NCBI GenBank assembly: GCA_005772945.1
Contig: SXIE01000362.1
Coordinates: 1-22,142, forward strand
Reading direction: 5' to 3'
DNA length: 22,142 bases
Source of the DNA: Pseudomonadota bacterium
Lineage (GTDB): Bacteria; Myxococcota; UBA9042; PHBI01
The first letter of the stretch is position 1; every line of letters begins with the position of its first letter. A program made the translations under genes and the position numbers. The notes under the pieces are model-generated. The model was given only the letters and a program-made list of their open reading frames with translations, was not told where the DNA came from and searched no databases. Below, piece after piece: positions 1 to 8,497 of this stretch.

Positions 1-484
1 CCATCTCGAGCGGATTCTGCGTCGCGAGCACGAAGAACGGCTCCGACAGCTTGTGCGTCACGCGCCCGACCGTGACCGAGCGCTCCTGCATCGCCTCGAG
101 CATCGCGGACTGCGTGCGCGGCGTGGCGCGATTGATCTCGTCGGCGAGGATCACGTTCGCGAAAATAGGCCCCTTCTGGAAGTCGAGGACCGTGTGGCCC
201 GCGTCGTCCTGCATCGCGACCTTGGTGCCCGTGATGTCGGACGGCATGAGGTCCGGCGTGAACTGGATCCGCGAGAACTCCAGCTCCAGCGCGCCCGCGA
301 GCGTCCTGACGAGCGTCGTCTTACCGAGACCCGGCACGCCCTCCAAGAGGACATGCCCGCCCGCGACGAGCGCGACCAAGACCCCGTCGACGATATCGCG
401 CTGGCCGACGATGACCTTGCCGACCTCGGCGCGGAGCCGATCCGTGGCACGCTTGAAGTGAGACACCCGCTCTTTGACGTCCAT
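1..484 (-). CDS. MoxR-family AAA+ ATPase, N-terminal 161 residues (runs off left edge)
   Basis: The reading frame opens at an ATG at 484 and is still open at base 1, so about half of a usual MoxR protein (around 320-330 aa) is visible. Walker A GVPGLGKT lies at residues 49-56 and Walker B with the acidic pair D115-E116 in VILADEINRA, followed by the conserved TPRTQSAMLEAMQE segment and the sensor-like VLATQNPLE near the cut end. These are hallmarks of MoxR ATPases, which act as chaperone-like remodelers and usually sit beside DUF58 and von Willebrand factor A proteins. A strong ribosome site (AAGGAG, about 8 nt before the ATG) fixes the start. The gene follows the 727-aa membrane protein by 73 bp on the same strand, so the two are probably co-transcribed; DUF58/VWA genes would be expected beyond the left edge. 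The assignment is firm; the client protein is unknown. Confidence 0.95.
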   Translation of the reverse strand, partial: MDVKERVSHFKRATDRLRAEVGKVIVGQRDIVDGVLVALVAGGHVLLEGVPGLGKTTLVRTLAGALELEFSRIQFTPDLMPSDITGTKVAMQDDAGHTVLDFQKGPIFANVILADEINRATPRTQSAMLEAMQERSVTVGRVTHKLSEPFFVLATQNPLEM

Positions 485-557
485 GTTCAACGCTCCTTGC
501 GCGACCCTTTGCGGTCTCCCGGCGGGCACCTTCGCTCGTTCCCCACGACGAGACGAA

Positions 558-2741
558 TCACCGCGGGCGGATCAAATCGAAGTACTTGCGCACGTAGCTC
601 CGCTTGCCCGCGGGCACGTGCTCGGCCTCGAGTTTCTCCTCGACGACCTCGGCGTAGTCCTGGTGGACCTCCGCATATTTGGCGGACGTGAAGCCCTTTT
701 GCGCCGCCGTCCAGATGACCTTGCTCTGCGACTCGCCGTCGCCCTGCTGGCCCGCGACGAAGTCCTCGACCGTCTTGACCTCCATCGTCGTCTTCTGGCC
801 TTGCAGGCGCGCGTCATGCCCCTCGCCGATCCCATTCTGGCCGAGGCGCGCGTCGCTTCCGGCCTGATGTCCGCGCCCCGGCATCGGCAGCGACATCCCG
901 CCCTTCATGTCCCCTTCGGGCCCGAGCAGCAGCATCTCGCCGTCCTTGCCCTCCTGTCCGTCCCCTTGCCCGAGCTGCTGGCCGTCCTTGCCCTCGCCGC
1001 CCTGCCCGTCTTGACCGCCCGGCTGCCCGTCCTTGCCGGCGGCCGCGAGCTTGAATTTCTCCCAGGCATTCTGGGCCTGACCCTCGCCGCCTTCCCCACC
1101 CTTTTGGCCCTTGCCGCCCTTGCCATCTTTGCCGGCCTGCTCGGACGCGCGCCGCATCATCTCGCGCAGGTCGACCATCTTGCCCTCGGCCGCGCGCATC
1201 TGCTGCCGCCCCGACGCGCTCTTGGCCATCTTGCGCAGCGCCTCGGCGACCTTCTTCATGTCGGACGCCGACATGCGCTTCTGGCCGCCCTGCTTACCGT
1301 TTTGGCCCTCTTGGCCCTCCTGGCCTTCTTGGCCTTCCTGCCCCGCTTGGCCCTCTTGGCCCTCCTGGCCTTGCTGGCCTTCCTGCCCCTCGCGCTCGCG
1401 TCGCTTCAGGTCCTCCGGGCCGTTCCCCTGCCCGTCTTGGCTGTCCTTCCCGGCGCCCTGCATCTCATTTGCAAGTCGGCGCAAGAGATCCTGTGCCGCC
1501 TGATCCAGGTCGCGCGTCAGCTCCTCGAGCTGTCGCCGCGCCTCGGCCATCTGCTCGTCCTCGCGCTGGAGCTGCTCGAGCTGCCGCTCCAGCTCCTTCA
1601 GCCTCTCCTTGTCCTTCAGGCGATCTTTGTCGTTGGCCTTGGGCGGCGCCTTGGCCTCCTTTTCCTTCAGGCGGTCGCGCTCCTGCTTGAGCCGCTCCTT
1701 CTCCTTCTGGCGGTCGTCCTTCATCTGCTTGGCGAGCTCTTCGAGCGCCTTTCCGAGCTGCTTCTCCTCGACCTCCGTCATCTCCTTCTTCTCGAGCTGC
1801 TCGCGCAGCTTGTCGACCGCCTTGGCCGCCGCCTCCATGTCCTGCTTCTTCAGCGCCTCGAGGAGCGGCTTCAGATCCTCGTTCTTCTTCTCGGCCTTCG
1901 CGCGCTTCTCGGCGGCATCCTGTAGCTGCTTGGCGACCGCCTCGGCATCCTTGCCGTGCGTCTTTTTCCACTCCTCGAGCGCCTTCTCGAGCGCCGCCAG
2001 CCGCGCATGCGCCTCCTCGGGCGTCAGCGTCCCCGCCTTCAAGGCGCGCACGAGCTCGTTGAGCTCCGCCAGGAAGTCCTTGATCGTCTCGTCGAGCGCC
2101 GTGGATTCACTCTCCTGGAGCGCCTCGGCGAGGTCCTCCAGCTTCGCGACGTCGTCCTTGCGCAGCTCGGCCTTGTCGCGGGTCGGACCCTTCGCGGGCG
2201 CATTCCATGCGGCCAGGCCAGCCCCGTCCATCGACCCGACCCGCAGCTCCAGCGCGAACACCGTCGGGATCGACACCGCCAACGCCAGCGCGATGGCAAT
2301 CCCACCGACCGCAAACGCCCCCCACTGCCACGGCGCCGCACGCGCCGGCGACGCCCGGTCCAAAACGCCGATCGCATCCTCGATCGCGGCCTCCTGCATC
2401 GGCGTCGGCTGCGCCTCGCGCGCGAACGCGAGCGCGCTTCCGATCCGCGAATGCAGCTGCCCCGACGCATCGAGCGCCGTGGCCAGCCGGATGTCATCGA
2501 GGCGCCGCGCGAGCCCGAACGCCACGGCGAGAACGGGCAGCGCGCCCGCGACCCACCCCGCGATCGGCAGCGCCTCCGGTGGAAGCAGCCACGTCTTGAC
2601 GAGCAAGACGACCACCGCAAACGCGAGCAGCGCGGCCGCACCGGAAACGAGCGCCAGGCGCAACGCCAGCTGCGCGCGCACGCGGCGCCGAACGCGTGCG
2701 ACGACGCGCTGAATCGGTCTCAGTGTCTCGGCCTTCCCCAT
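558..2741 (-). CDS. Large membrane-anchored coiled-coil protein of a MoxR operon (DUF4175-like), 727 aa
   Basis: Hydrophobic segments at about residues 25-48, 58-78 and 140-163 anchor the N-terminus in the inner membrane. From about residue 190 to 440 the protein is a highly charged Lys/Glu/Gln-rich helical region that looks like a long coiled coil. Low-complexity Gly/Gln/Glu tracts follow (about residues 449-482 and 537-605). The last 80 residues form a conserved-looking tail (KTVEDFVAGQQGDG, then SYVRKYFDLIRPR at the end). Similar membrane proteins with this kind of tail occur next to MoxR ATPases in Deltaproteobacteria and relatives and resemble DUF4175; I recall this from family context and did not search. 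The start ATG has a GAGGAG ribosome site about 10 nt upstream. The protein is probably a structural partner of the MoxR/VWA system at the envelope. The precise function is unknown. Confidence 0.85.
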   Translation of the reverse strand: MGKAETLRPIQRVVARVRRRVRAQLALRLALVSGAAALLAFAVVVLLVKTWLLPPEALPIAGWVAGALPVLAVAFGLARRLDDIRLATALDASGQLHSRIGSALAFAREAQPTPMQEAAIEDAIGVLDRASPARAAPWQWGAFAVGGIAIALALAVSIPTVFALELRVGSMDGAGLAAWNAPAKGPTRDKAELRKDDVAKLEDLAEALQESESTALDETIKDFLAELNELVRALKAGTLTPEEAHARLAALEKALEEWKKTHGKDAEAVAKQLQDAAEKRAKAEKKNEDLKPLLEALKKQDMEAAAKAVDKLREQLEKKEMTEVEEKQLGKALEELAKQMKDDRQKEKERLKQERDRLKEKEAKAPPKANDKDRLKDKERLKELERQLEQLQREDEQMAEARRQLEELTRDLDQAAQDLLRRLANEMQGAGKDSQDGQGNGPEDLKRREREGQEGQQGQEGQEGQAGQEGQEGQEGQEGQNGKQGGQKRMSASDMKKVAEALRKMAKSASGRQQMRAAEGKMVDLREMMRRASEQAGKDGKGGKGQKGGEGGEGQAQNAWEKFKLAAAGKDGQPGGQDGQGGEGKDGQQLGQGDGQEGKDGEMLLLGPEGDMKGGMSLPMPGRGHQAGSDARLGQNGIGEGHDARLQGQKTTMEVKTVEDFVAGQQGDGESQSKVIWTAAQKGFTSAKYAEVHQDYAEVVEEKLEAEHVPAGKRSYVRKYFDLIRPR

Positions 2742-2928
2742 ACGCCGTGTGCTCCTCGGTCCGAGGATCTCGTGACCACTGCCTCGGGCAGCGTCCGCGA
2801 GGATACCGGAGCCAGAGACGAACGAGACCCCCCAAGGTTGTATTTCTCGGGCAGTTCATTCGAGAACGAGCTGTGGGGCGCCCGCGCGCCTCACTTGCGC
2901 GGGGATCCCGGGCGCTCCCGGCGGATTT

Positions 2929-2953
2929 GGAGGCGCCGCGAGCGCCGACCTCC
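2929..2953 (-). terminator. GC-rich stem-loop just downstream of the first giant lipoprotein gene
   Basis: Starting 13 bases past the stop codon of the 2966-8212 gene, the minus strand can fold into a hairpin with a 5-bp GGCGC/GCGCC core, a 5-base loop, and outer GGAG/CTCC pairs separated by a small bulge. No T-rich tract follows, so this is at best a weak or non-canonical terminator. A second simple stem (CCCGCGC with GCGCGGG) lies at 2881-2903. The remainder of the 224-bp gap to the next gene (2742-2965) shows no other gene. Confidence 0.3.
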
Positions 2954-2965
2954 GGCCGCACGCGC

Positions 2966-5900
2966 CTACTGCAGCGGCATCACCCGGAAGAAGACCCCCG
3001 CGCCGTCGCCATCCTGGCCCTCGGACTCCCAGCCCACCATGAAGTGGCCAAGCGCGAACGGGGCCATGAAGAGCCTGGATTGATCCGACGCCCAGGTACG
3101 GTTCGCCACGACGCGCGGTCCGATCGCCGCCCCCGCGGCGCTCAAGCGCTGATACTGCACCGCGAGACCCGCTGCATCGAGCCCCTCCGAGGTCCACCCG
3201 ACCAGCGCCGTGCCGTCGGTGGCGAATGCGACCGTCGCCCCCTCCTGGACGCCCGCGGCGCGGTCGTACGGGACAAAGTCCAACCCGACCGAGTTCAACG
3301 ACGCCAGGTTGAAGAGGCGACAGGCCACCCCGGCGCTGTCGGCCACGTCCTGCCCAAACGAGTCCCAGCACGCGAGCAGTCCGAGTGCATTCGGGGCGAC
3401 GCTCACGGCGACGCGCCGTTGGTCGAAGGCCGTCGTGGAGTTGGCCCGGACCGCGCCCGTCAAGGGCGCACCGGCCGCGCTGAACTTCCGCAGGTAGATC
3501 TCGTATCCGAGGTTCGGGTCGGGGTCGTTCGACTCCCAGCCGAGGACGAAGCCCGCGCTCCCTGGAATTGCCGCGGCGAAGGGCCGCCGTTGGACGTCGA
3601 CGGTGTCCGTCGCCACGCCGAGCTCGCCCGTCAGCGGCGTGCCATCGGCCGCAAACAACCGCGCGACGACGTCGATCTTGGCGGCCCCGCCGACCAGCGA
3701 GCTCCACGTGACCACGAACTTTCCGTTCGCGAGCATCGCGACGGACGGCTCCTGCTGAGCGTCTGCCGCCGTGACGTTGACCGGGAACTCGGCGCCGAGC
3801 ACCGTCCCGTCACCGTAGAAGAGCCGTCCGTAGAGCCCCGCGGAGCCGCCGTTCGCGCCGACCGCGTCCCACACGACCACGAACCGATCGGGGCCGCCCG
3901 CCACCGCCGGCCTCGCCTGGTCGGCCGCCATCGCCGTGTTCACCTGGAACTCGGCCTTGACCTCCCGGCCCTTGTTGTCGACGACGCGCGCCAGGACCTC
4001 GGTCCCGGTGTCGCCGAACACGGGCGACTCGTAGACGAGCATCGCGCTGTCGGCGCTGGATACCGCGGCTTTCGGATTCGCCTGGTCCCCCACGACGGTC
4101 GTATTGCCCGCGAGCTCGAGCTTGCCGACGGCGCTCGTGCCGTCCTTGTTGAAGCGCCTCGTCCAAAGAACGGCGTTGTCGTCGATGAACGCGACGACCC
4201 ATTCGTCGCCGCTCAACACCTGCACTGTCGGCGTGGTCTGGTTGCCCGCCACGATCGTGTTGACGGTCACATGACTGCCCTGGAGCTGGCCCTGGGCGTT
4301 GTAGCGACCCGCGATGACGGCATAGCCGACCCCGTCGTTCGTGGCGTCGTCCCAGGCCGCCACGAAGCCGTTGTCCGCGAAACGGGCCACGTCGCCGAGG
4401 CGCTGATCGCCGGTGGTGTTCTGGTTCAGCCGGAAGGGATTGGTGCCACCGAGCTTGTTCCCGCTCGCGTCGTAGCGCTGCCCGTAGAGGTCGCGATCGG
4501 TGCCGTCGGTGTTCTTGCTGACATCCCACAGGACGAGAAAGCTCGAGTCGCTGAAGCCGAGTACGCGGACTTCGTAGACGGTCTTCGAGCTGGCTCCGGC
4601 ATCGGCCACCAGCACGGGCGCGCTCATCGAGGTCGCGCCGTTCTTCCTGAAGCGCTGCACGTAGACCTTGTTGGCGGGATCGATCCAGGCGAGCAGGAAC
4701 GTGTCGCTGCCATCGGGCACGACCGTGGCCTGGAAGCTGTCGAAGACGTTCGCGTCGGCGGCCACCAGCTCGGTGTCCGAGCCAGGGCTGAGATCGGCGG
4801 CCAAGGGCGCGTAGCGGATGGCCCCGGCCGTCGCGCCCACGCCGGCCCACTCGTGCTTGTCGGTGTCCAGAACGCCGAAGGTGCCGTCGGAGAACGCAAG
4901 CGGCCGCGCGCCCAAGAAGAAGCCGTAGTGGTAATTGGTCATGTCGCGCACAGAGCGCTTCGCGAGCAGCGTGCCGTCGTAACGGAACTTCGAGGCCGCA
5001 ATCGAGATGGTGGTCGTCGAGCCCACGCCGTAGGGAGCGCCCTCGCGGGTCAGGACCACGAAGTCGCCGGTCGCCTGCACGGCGATCGGGGTCGAGGGCT
5101 CGGGCTGGTACGTGTCGAGACTCGTGAGCCGGACCTCCTCGTTCTCGCGGCTCCCGAAGGCGTCCGAGAGCCGCAGGTAATTCTGGCCGCCGGCGATCTG
5201 GTCGAGTCCCCCGTCGGTTCCCTGCCACTGGGTCACATACCGGCCGTAGCCAAGCGACCCGATCGCCGGTCGCCGCTGGCCGGGGCCGTTCGTATTGAGG
5301 CGCGCCTCGACGCAGGCGTTGCTGCCGCCGAGGCACTGGCCGTTGTGGCAGCCATCGACCAACGTGCACGCATTGCCGTCGTCGCATGACGTCCCGTCCT
5401 GCTTCTTCGCCCTGATGCACGCCTGGTCGCCGGGGTCGCAGTAGGCCGTGTTGCATTGATCGCCGACCTCGGCGGCGCAGTCGCGCGCGACGCCGTCCCC
5501 GCAGACGCCGGTGCCATCGCAGGTCGTACCGATGAGGCAGAAGTCCTGACTGACGCACGTGACATCGGGGGGTCGAGGCTCGCGCACGCAGGTGTGCTCG
5601 GTGCCGCCGGCGTTCTTGCAAACCCCGGTGTTGCACGCGTCACCCGTCGAGGCGCAGCTCACCGGCGCGCCCGGCATGCACACGCCGCTGGCGTTGCAGA
5701 CGTCGCCGCTGCTGCACCCGTCGCCGTCGCTGCAGGCGGCATTGGGCGACTTGAAGGCGCTCCGGCACTTCTTGTCGAACTCGTCGCACGAGCCGACGAG
5801 ACAACTGCCGGCGGTCGCCTGGCAGGGGTTCGCGGTGCCGACGCAGGCCCCCGCCCCATTGCAGGCATCCGCGCCCGTGCAGAAGGCGCCGTCATCACAG

Positions 5901-8212
5901 GCCACCGTCGACCCCGCGAAGCCGCCCGCGACGCAGAACCCGAGCTCGCACTTGTCGTCGGTCGTGCACGCGTTTCCATCATTACAAGGGAGGTCGCTCG
6001 CCAAGACGAAGTCGCAGCCGCCGGCGGCTTTGCAGGTCGCCGTATGGCACGCGTCGCCGGTCGCGCACGCAGCCCCGACCGGTAGGCCGCGGCTCGCGGC
6101 CGCGCTCGTCAGGCTCGTTTGGCCGTCGCTCGCGACCGCCCGACAGGCCACCAGATCGCAGTCGTGTAGGCCTGTCACGGTCGCAGTGCCGAGCGTCTCG
6201 GTGCCGCCGTTGATGCGCCAGTAATACGTGTAGGACACCGTGCCGGCGAAGTAGCGTGCCGGCGTGACGAAGTCGCAACTGACGACGCCGCTCGCGCCGC
6301 TCGGCGCGTTCACCATGACGACCGGCGCGGTCGGCGTCGGCGGGACGATCGTCGCCGTCGCGCTCCTCACCGGGGTCCCGACGTCGCCGCCGTTGCGCGG
6401 CGTCGCCTCGCAGCGCAGCTGGTCGCCGGGCACGAGCATATCGGGCGTGATGGTGGCGGCCGTCTTGCCCGCGATGAGCGTCTCGGTCCCGCCGACGACC
6501 TTGTACCAGGCGTAGCTCACTTCGAGCGGATCGCCGTCGGCGTCCTGCCAGCCACCCGGGTTGCAGGTGAGGGTTCCGCTGGTGGTCACGGTGCTCTTGT
6601 CGAGCGTCGCACTCGCGAGGCTCGGCGTGCTGTTCGCGACGACCGGCGCGGACTTGGCGACGACCAGCGGCGTGACGCCGCCGTGCCCATCGTCGGCGCG
6701 CAGGGCGCAGCTCACGCTATCGCCCTTGGCGTAGGCCGTGTTCGCGAGCTCGGGTCCCGCGGCACCTTCCACCACCGCGCCGTTCACGTACCAGACGTAG
6801 CTCAGCGCGAGCGTATCCCCGTCGGCATCCGCCGCCTCCGGTGCGACACAGCGGACGACGGCTTCCTCGGTGAGCGGCCCGCCGCCGACCGTCGTAACGC
6901 TGACGTTGCCGACCTCGGGCGAGGCATTGCCGAGCACGACCTCGTTGCTGGTGGCGGGATCGGAGCGCGCCGAGCCATCGGAGGCCCTCACGCGGCACGC
7001 GACGCGCGACCCGCGGTGCGCCGTGCCCCCCGTGCTGTCGCCCAGGAGTCCGGCGACGACGGATCCGGCCATCGGGGTCGAACCCTCGAAGCCGTCGACG
7101 ACCCAGGTCGGCTCGTGCGTCACGGAGTCGCCGTCCGGGTCGACACCGGGCGCCGTGATGTTGCACGTCAGCGTCGTCGACGCGTCGGCGGTCGTCGGGG
7201 TCAGCGAGACGGTCGGGGCCGTTGGGGCGCCGTTGAGGACCAGGACCGGCGAGGACGCCACGGGCGGGCTGTCACCGTCGCTCTCGCCGTCGCTGGGCGT
7301 GAGCGTGCATTGAATGTTCATCCCGCGCTCGGTCGCCGAGGCGCTCAGCGTGCAGCTGCCATCGCTGGCGAGCGGCGTCGCGCCGTCCGAGAAGGCGCAG
7401 CGGTTCGCCGGCGCGTCCCCGTCGGCGTCGTACCAGCCAAGGCACGAGCAGGTGATGTCCTGCGACGCGTTCGGCGCGGAGGGAAGCATGAGCACGGCGC
7501 TGCAGGTCGGAGGCGTGTTGACGATCGTCACTGCGCTGACGCCCTCGAGCCCGTCGGCCAGGCCGTCATTGGCGACGACGTGGACCTCCCAGACCTCGCC
7601 CTTGGTGGTGAGGGCCGGCGACACGGAGGCCGTCGTGACCTCGGCGAAGACGCCGTTCTTGAGCCAGCGGTAGCTGTACGCGAGAGCGGTCGCGGCGCGG
7701 TTCGGATCGGCGGCATCCTTGGTGACGCTCGCGACGAGTGTGTCGCCGGTCGTGGGCCTTGCGGGCGTGATCGTGACCTCGGGTGCGCCTGGGGGGCTGT
7801 TGATCGTGACGGTGATCGAGGCCGTCGCGACCTTGCCTTCCCGGTCGGTGGCGCCGAGGGTGATGACGTGTTCGCCGGCTGCGAGGGTGGCGATCTCGAA
7901 GGTCGTGCCGCCGAGCGTGTTGGCCGCCGCCTGCGAGAGCGGCGCCGTCACACGGTTGCTCGTCCATGCAAGCGTCAACGCGTCGGGGGCGTCGTGGTCG
8001 TCGCTCACGGTGCCGGTCAGCGTGAGCGGCTCGCCGGACGCGAGGACGGCCTGATCGAGCGGCGCGTGGATGACGACCGTGGGCGCCTCGTTGCCCGTGG
8101 TCGTGCCATCGAGCGTGATGTTGCGGCGCTCGTTCGACTCGCCGCAACCGACGGCGGCCGCGAAACTGGCCGACACCAAGAGAGCCCGGACGGAGGTGAT
8201 CCTGCGAGCCAT
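2966..8212 (-). CDS. Giant surface lipoprotein 1: Ig-like domains, 37-Cys linker, propeller-type repeats (1748 aa)
   Basis: The ATG at 8212 is preceded by CGGAG with 6-nt spacing and starts a lipoprotein signal peptide (MARRITSVRALL...) ending in a lipobox with the lipidated Cys at residue 23. Longer upstream starts would bury the signal peptide. Domains in order: about seven Ig-like/PKD-like beta-sandwich units (about residues 38-700), several with DADGD-type acidic motifs and paired Cys; a Cys-rich linker at residues 716-967 with 37 Cys, many in DGNACT..D.C..G.C patterns; then about 780 residues of repeated FVVAWD....G......R.F...G...G motifs ending variations of VNT....DQ..P, typical of a beta-propeller-like repeat array. 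The protein is probably displayed on the outer membrane as an adhesin or recognition protein; no enzyme motif was seen. It is paralogous to the 16859-21857 gene. Function beyond surface localisation is not established. Confidence 0.9.
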   Translation of the reverse strand: MARRITSVRALLVSASFAAAVGCGESNERRNITLDGTTTGNEAPTVVIHAPLDQAVLASGEPLTLTGTVSDDHDAPDALTLAWTSNRVTAPLSQAAANTLGGTTFEIATLAAGEHVITLGATDREGKVATASITVTINSPPGAPEVTITPARPTTGDTLVASVTKDAADPNRAATALAYSYRWLKNGVFAEVTTASVSPALTTKGEVWEVHVVANDGLADGLEGVSAVTIVNTPPTCSAVLMLPSAPNASQDITCSCLGWYDADGDAPANRCAFSDGATPLASDGSCTLSASATERGMNIQCTLTPSDGESDGDSPPVASSPVLVLNGAPTAPTVSLTPTTADASTTLTCNITAPGVDPDGDSVTHEPTWVVDGFEGSTPMAGSVVAGLLGDSTGGTAHRGSRVACRVRASDGSARSDPATSNEVVLGNASPEVGNVSVTTVGGGPLTEEAVVRCVAPEAADADGDTLALSYVWYVNGAVVEGAAGPELANTAYAKGDSVSCALRADDGHGGVTPLVVAKSAPVVANSTPSLASATLDKSTVTTSGTLTCNPGGWQDADGDPLEVSYAWYKVVGGTETLIAGKTAATITPDMLVPGDQLRCEATPRNGGDVGTPVRSATATIVPPTPTAPVVMVNAPSGASGVVSCDFVTPARYFAGTVSYTYYWRINGGTETLGTATVTGLHDCDLVACRAVASDGQTSLTSAAASRGLPVGAACATGDACHTATCKAAGGCDFVLASDLPCNDGNACTTDDKCELGFCVAGGFAGSTVACDDGAFCTGADACNGAGACVGTANPCQATAGSCLVGSCDEFDKKCRSAFKSPNAACSDGDGCSSGDVCNASGVCMPGAPVSCASTGDACNTGVCKNAGGTEHTCVREPRPPDVTCVSQDFCLIGTTCDGTGVCGDGVARDCAAEVGDQCNTAYCDPGDQACIRAKKQDGTSCDDGNACTLVDGCHNGQCLGGSNACVEARLNTNGPGQRRPAIGSLGYGRYVTQWQGTDGGLDQIAGGQNYLRLSDAFGSRENEEVRLTSLDTYQPEPSTPIAVQATGDFVVLTREGAPYGVGSTTTISIAASKFRYDGTLLAKRSVRDMTNYHYGFFLGARPLAFSDGTFGVLDTDKHEWAGVGATAGAIRYAPLAADLSPGSDTELVAADANVFDSFQATVVPDGSDTFLLAWIDPANKVYVQRFRKNGATSMSAPVLVADAGASSKTVYEVRVLGFSDSSFLVLWDVSKNTDGTDRDLYGQRYDASGNKLGGTNPFRLNQNTTGDQRLGDVARFADNGFVAAWDDATNDGVGYAVIAGRYNAQGQLQGSHVTVNTIVAGNQTTPTVQVLSGDEWVVAFIDDNAVLWTRRFNKDGTSAVGKLELAGNTTVVGDQANPKAAVSSADSAMLVYESPVFGDTGTEVLARVVDNKGREVKAEFQVNTAMAADQARPAVAGGPDRFVVVWDAVGANGGSAGLYGRLFYGDGTVLGAEFPVNVTAADAQQEPSVAMLANGKFVVTWSSLVGGAAKIDVVARLFAADGTPLTGELGVATDTVDVQRRPFAAAIPGSAGFVLGWESNDPDPNLGYEIYLRKFSAAGAPLTGAVRANSTTAFDQRRVAVSVAPNALGLLACWDSFGQDVADSAGVACRLFNLASLNSVGLDFVPYDRAAGVQEGATVAFATDGTALVGWTSEGLDAAGLAVQYQRLSAAGAAIGPRVVANRTWASDQSRLFMAPFALGHFMVGWESEGQDGDGAGVFFRVMPLQ

Positions 8213-8311
8213 GACGTACTCCGATGGTGACGGTGCGATCCGTGGGCCGGACCTGCGTTCTGCCTTCGCGCGATGAAAACCGACGGTATCGGCTGCGATG
8301 GGGCCTTGGAA

Positions 8312-8327
8312 TGAGCACATATGCTCA
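8312..8327 (-). promoter_or_regulatory. Inverted-repeat site (GAGCA-N4-TGCTC class) in the divergent promoter region
   Basis: On the minus strand this reads TGAGCATATGTGCTCA, with perfect 6-bp arms around a 4-base centre. It lies about 100 bp upstream of the first giant lipoprotein start and 171 bp upstream of the DUF4157 gene. It fits GAGCA-NN-TG-TGCTC exactly, as do the sites at 16502 and 16610; the site at 11683 has one mismatch. The asymmetric TG points toward the lipoprotein gene. It is probably an operator; the protein that binds it is unknown. Confidence 0.55.
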
Positions 8328-8374
8328 ACTTCCGGCCCGACCGTGCGAACTCGATCCGCGTCTCGCGTCTGCGG

Positions 8375-8383
8375 TGCTAGGGT
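8375..8383 (+). promoter_or_regulatory. Extended -10-like element upstream of the DUF4157 gene
   Basis: TGCTAGGGT resembles an extended -10 (TGN followed by a TA-starting hexamer) and lies about 115 nt before the DUF4157 start. A nearly identical TGCTAGGAT lies 70 nt before the kinase start. No good -35 box is visible at the usual spacing, so this is tentative. Confidence 0.25.
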
Positions 8384-8497
8384 CGCTTCATCGGGTCCCA
8401 ATCACGAAGGGGTTGCTCCGTTCGCCCGCCGTCCGGGCGCGACGCGAGGACCTTCGAGACCTGCCGCGCGGCGCGTGCGGCCGTCGGGAGTTGCGCG

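Noticed and set aside
474..1925. A Leu/Ala-rich plus-strand open frame resembling membrane protein sequence
   Set aside because: The leucines are the antisense of Gln/Lys/Glu codons in the real coiled-coil gene.
2696..5389. A long plus-strand open frame opposite lipoprotein 1
   Set aside because: It is low-complexity Arg/His/Val sequence crossing an intergenic region and the opposite gene; no ribosome site or family.
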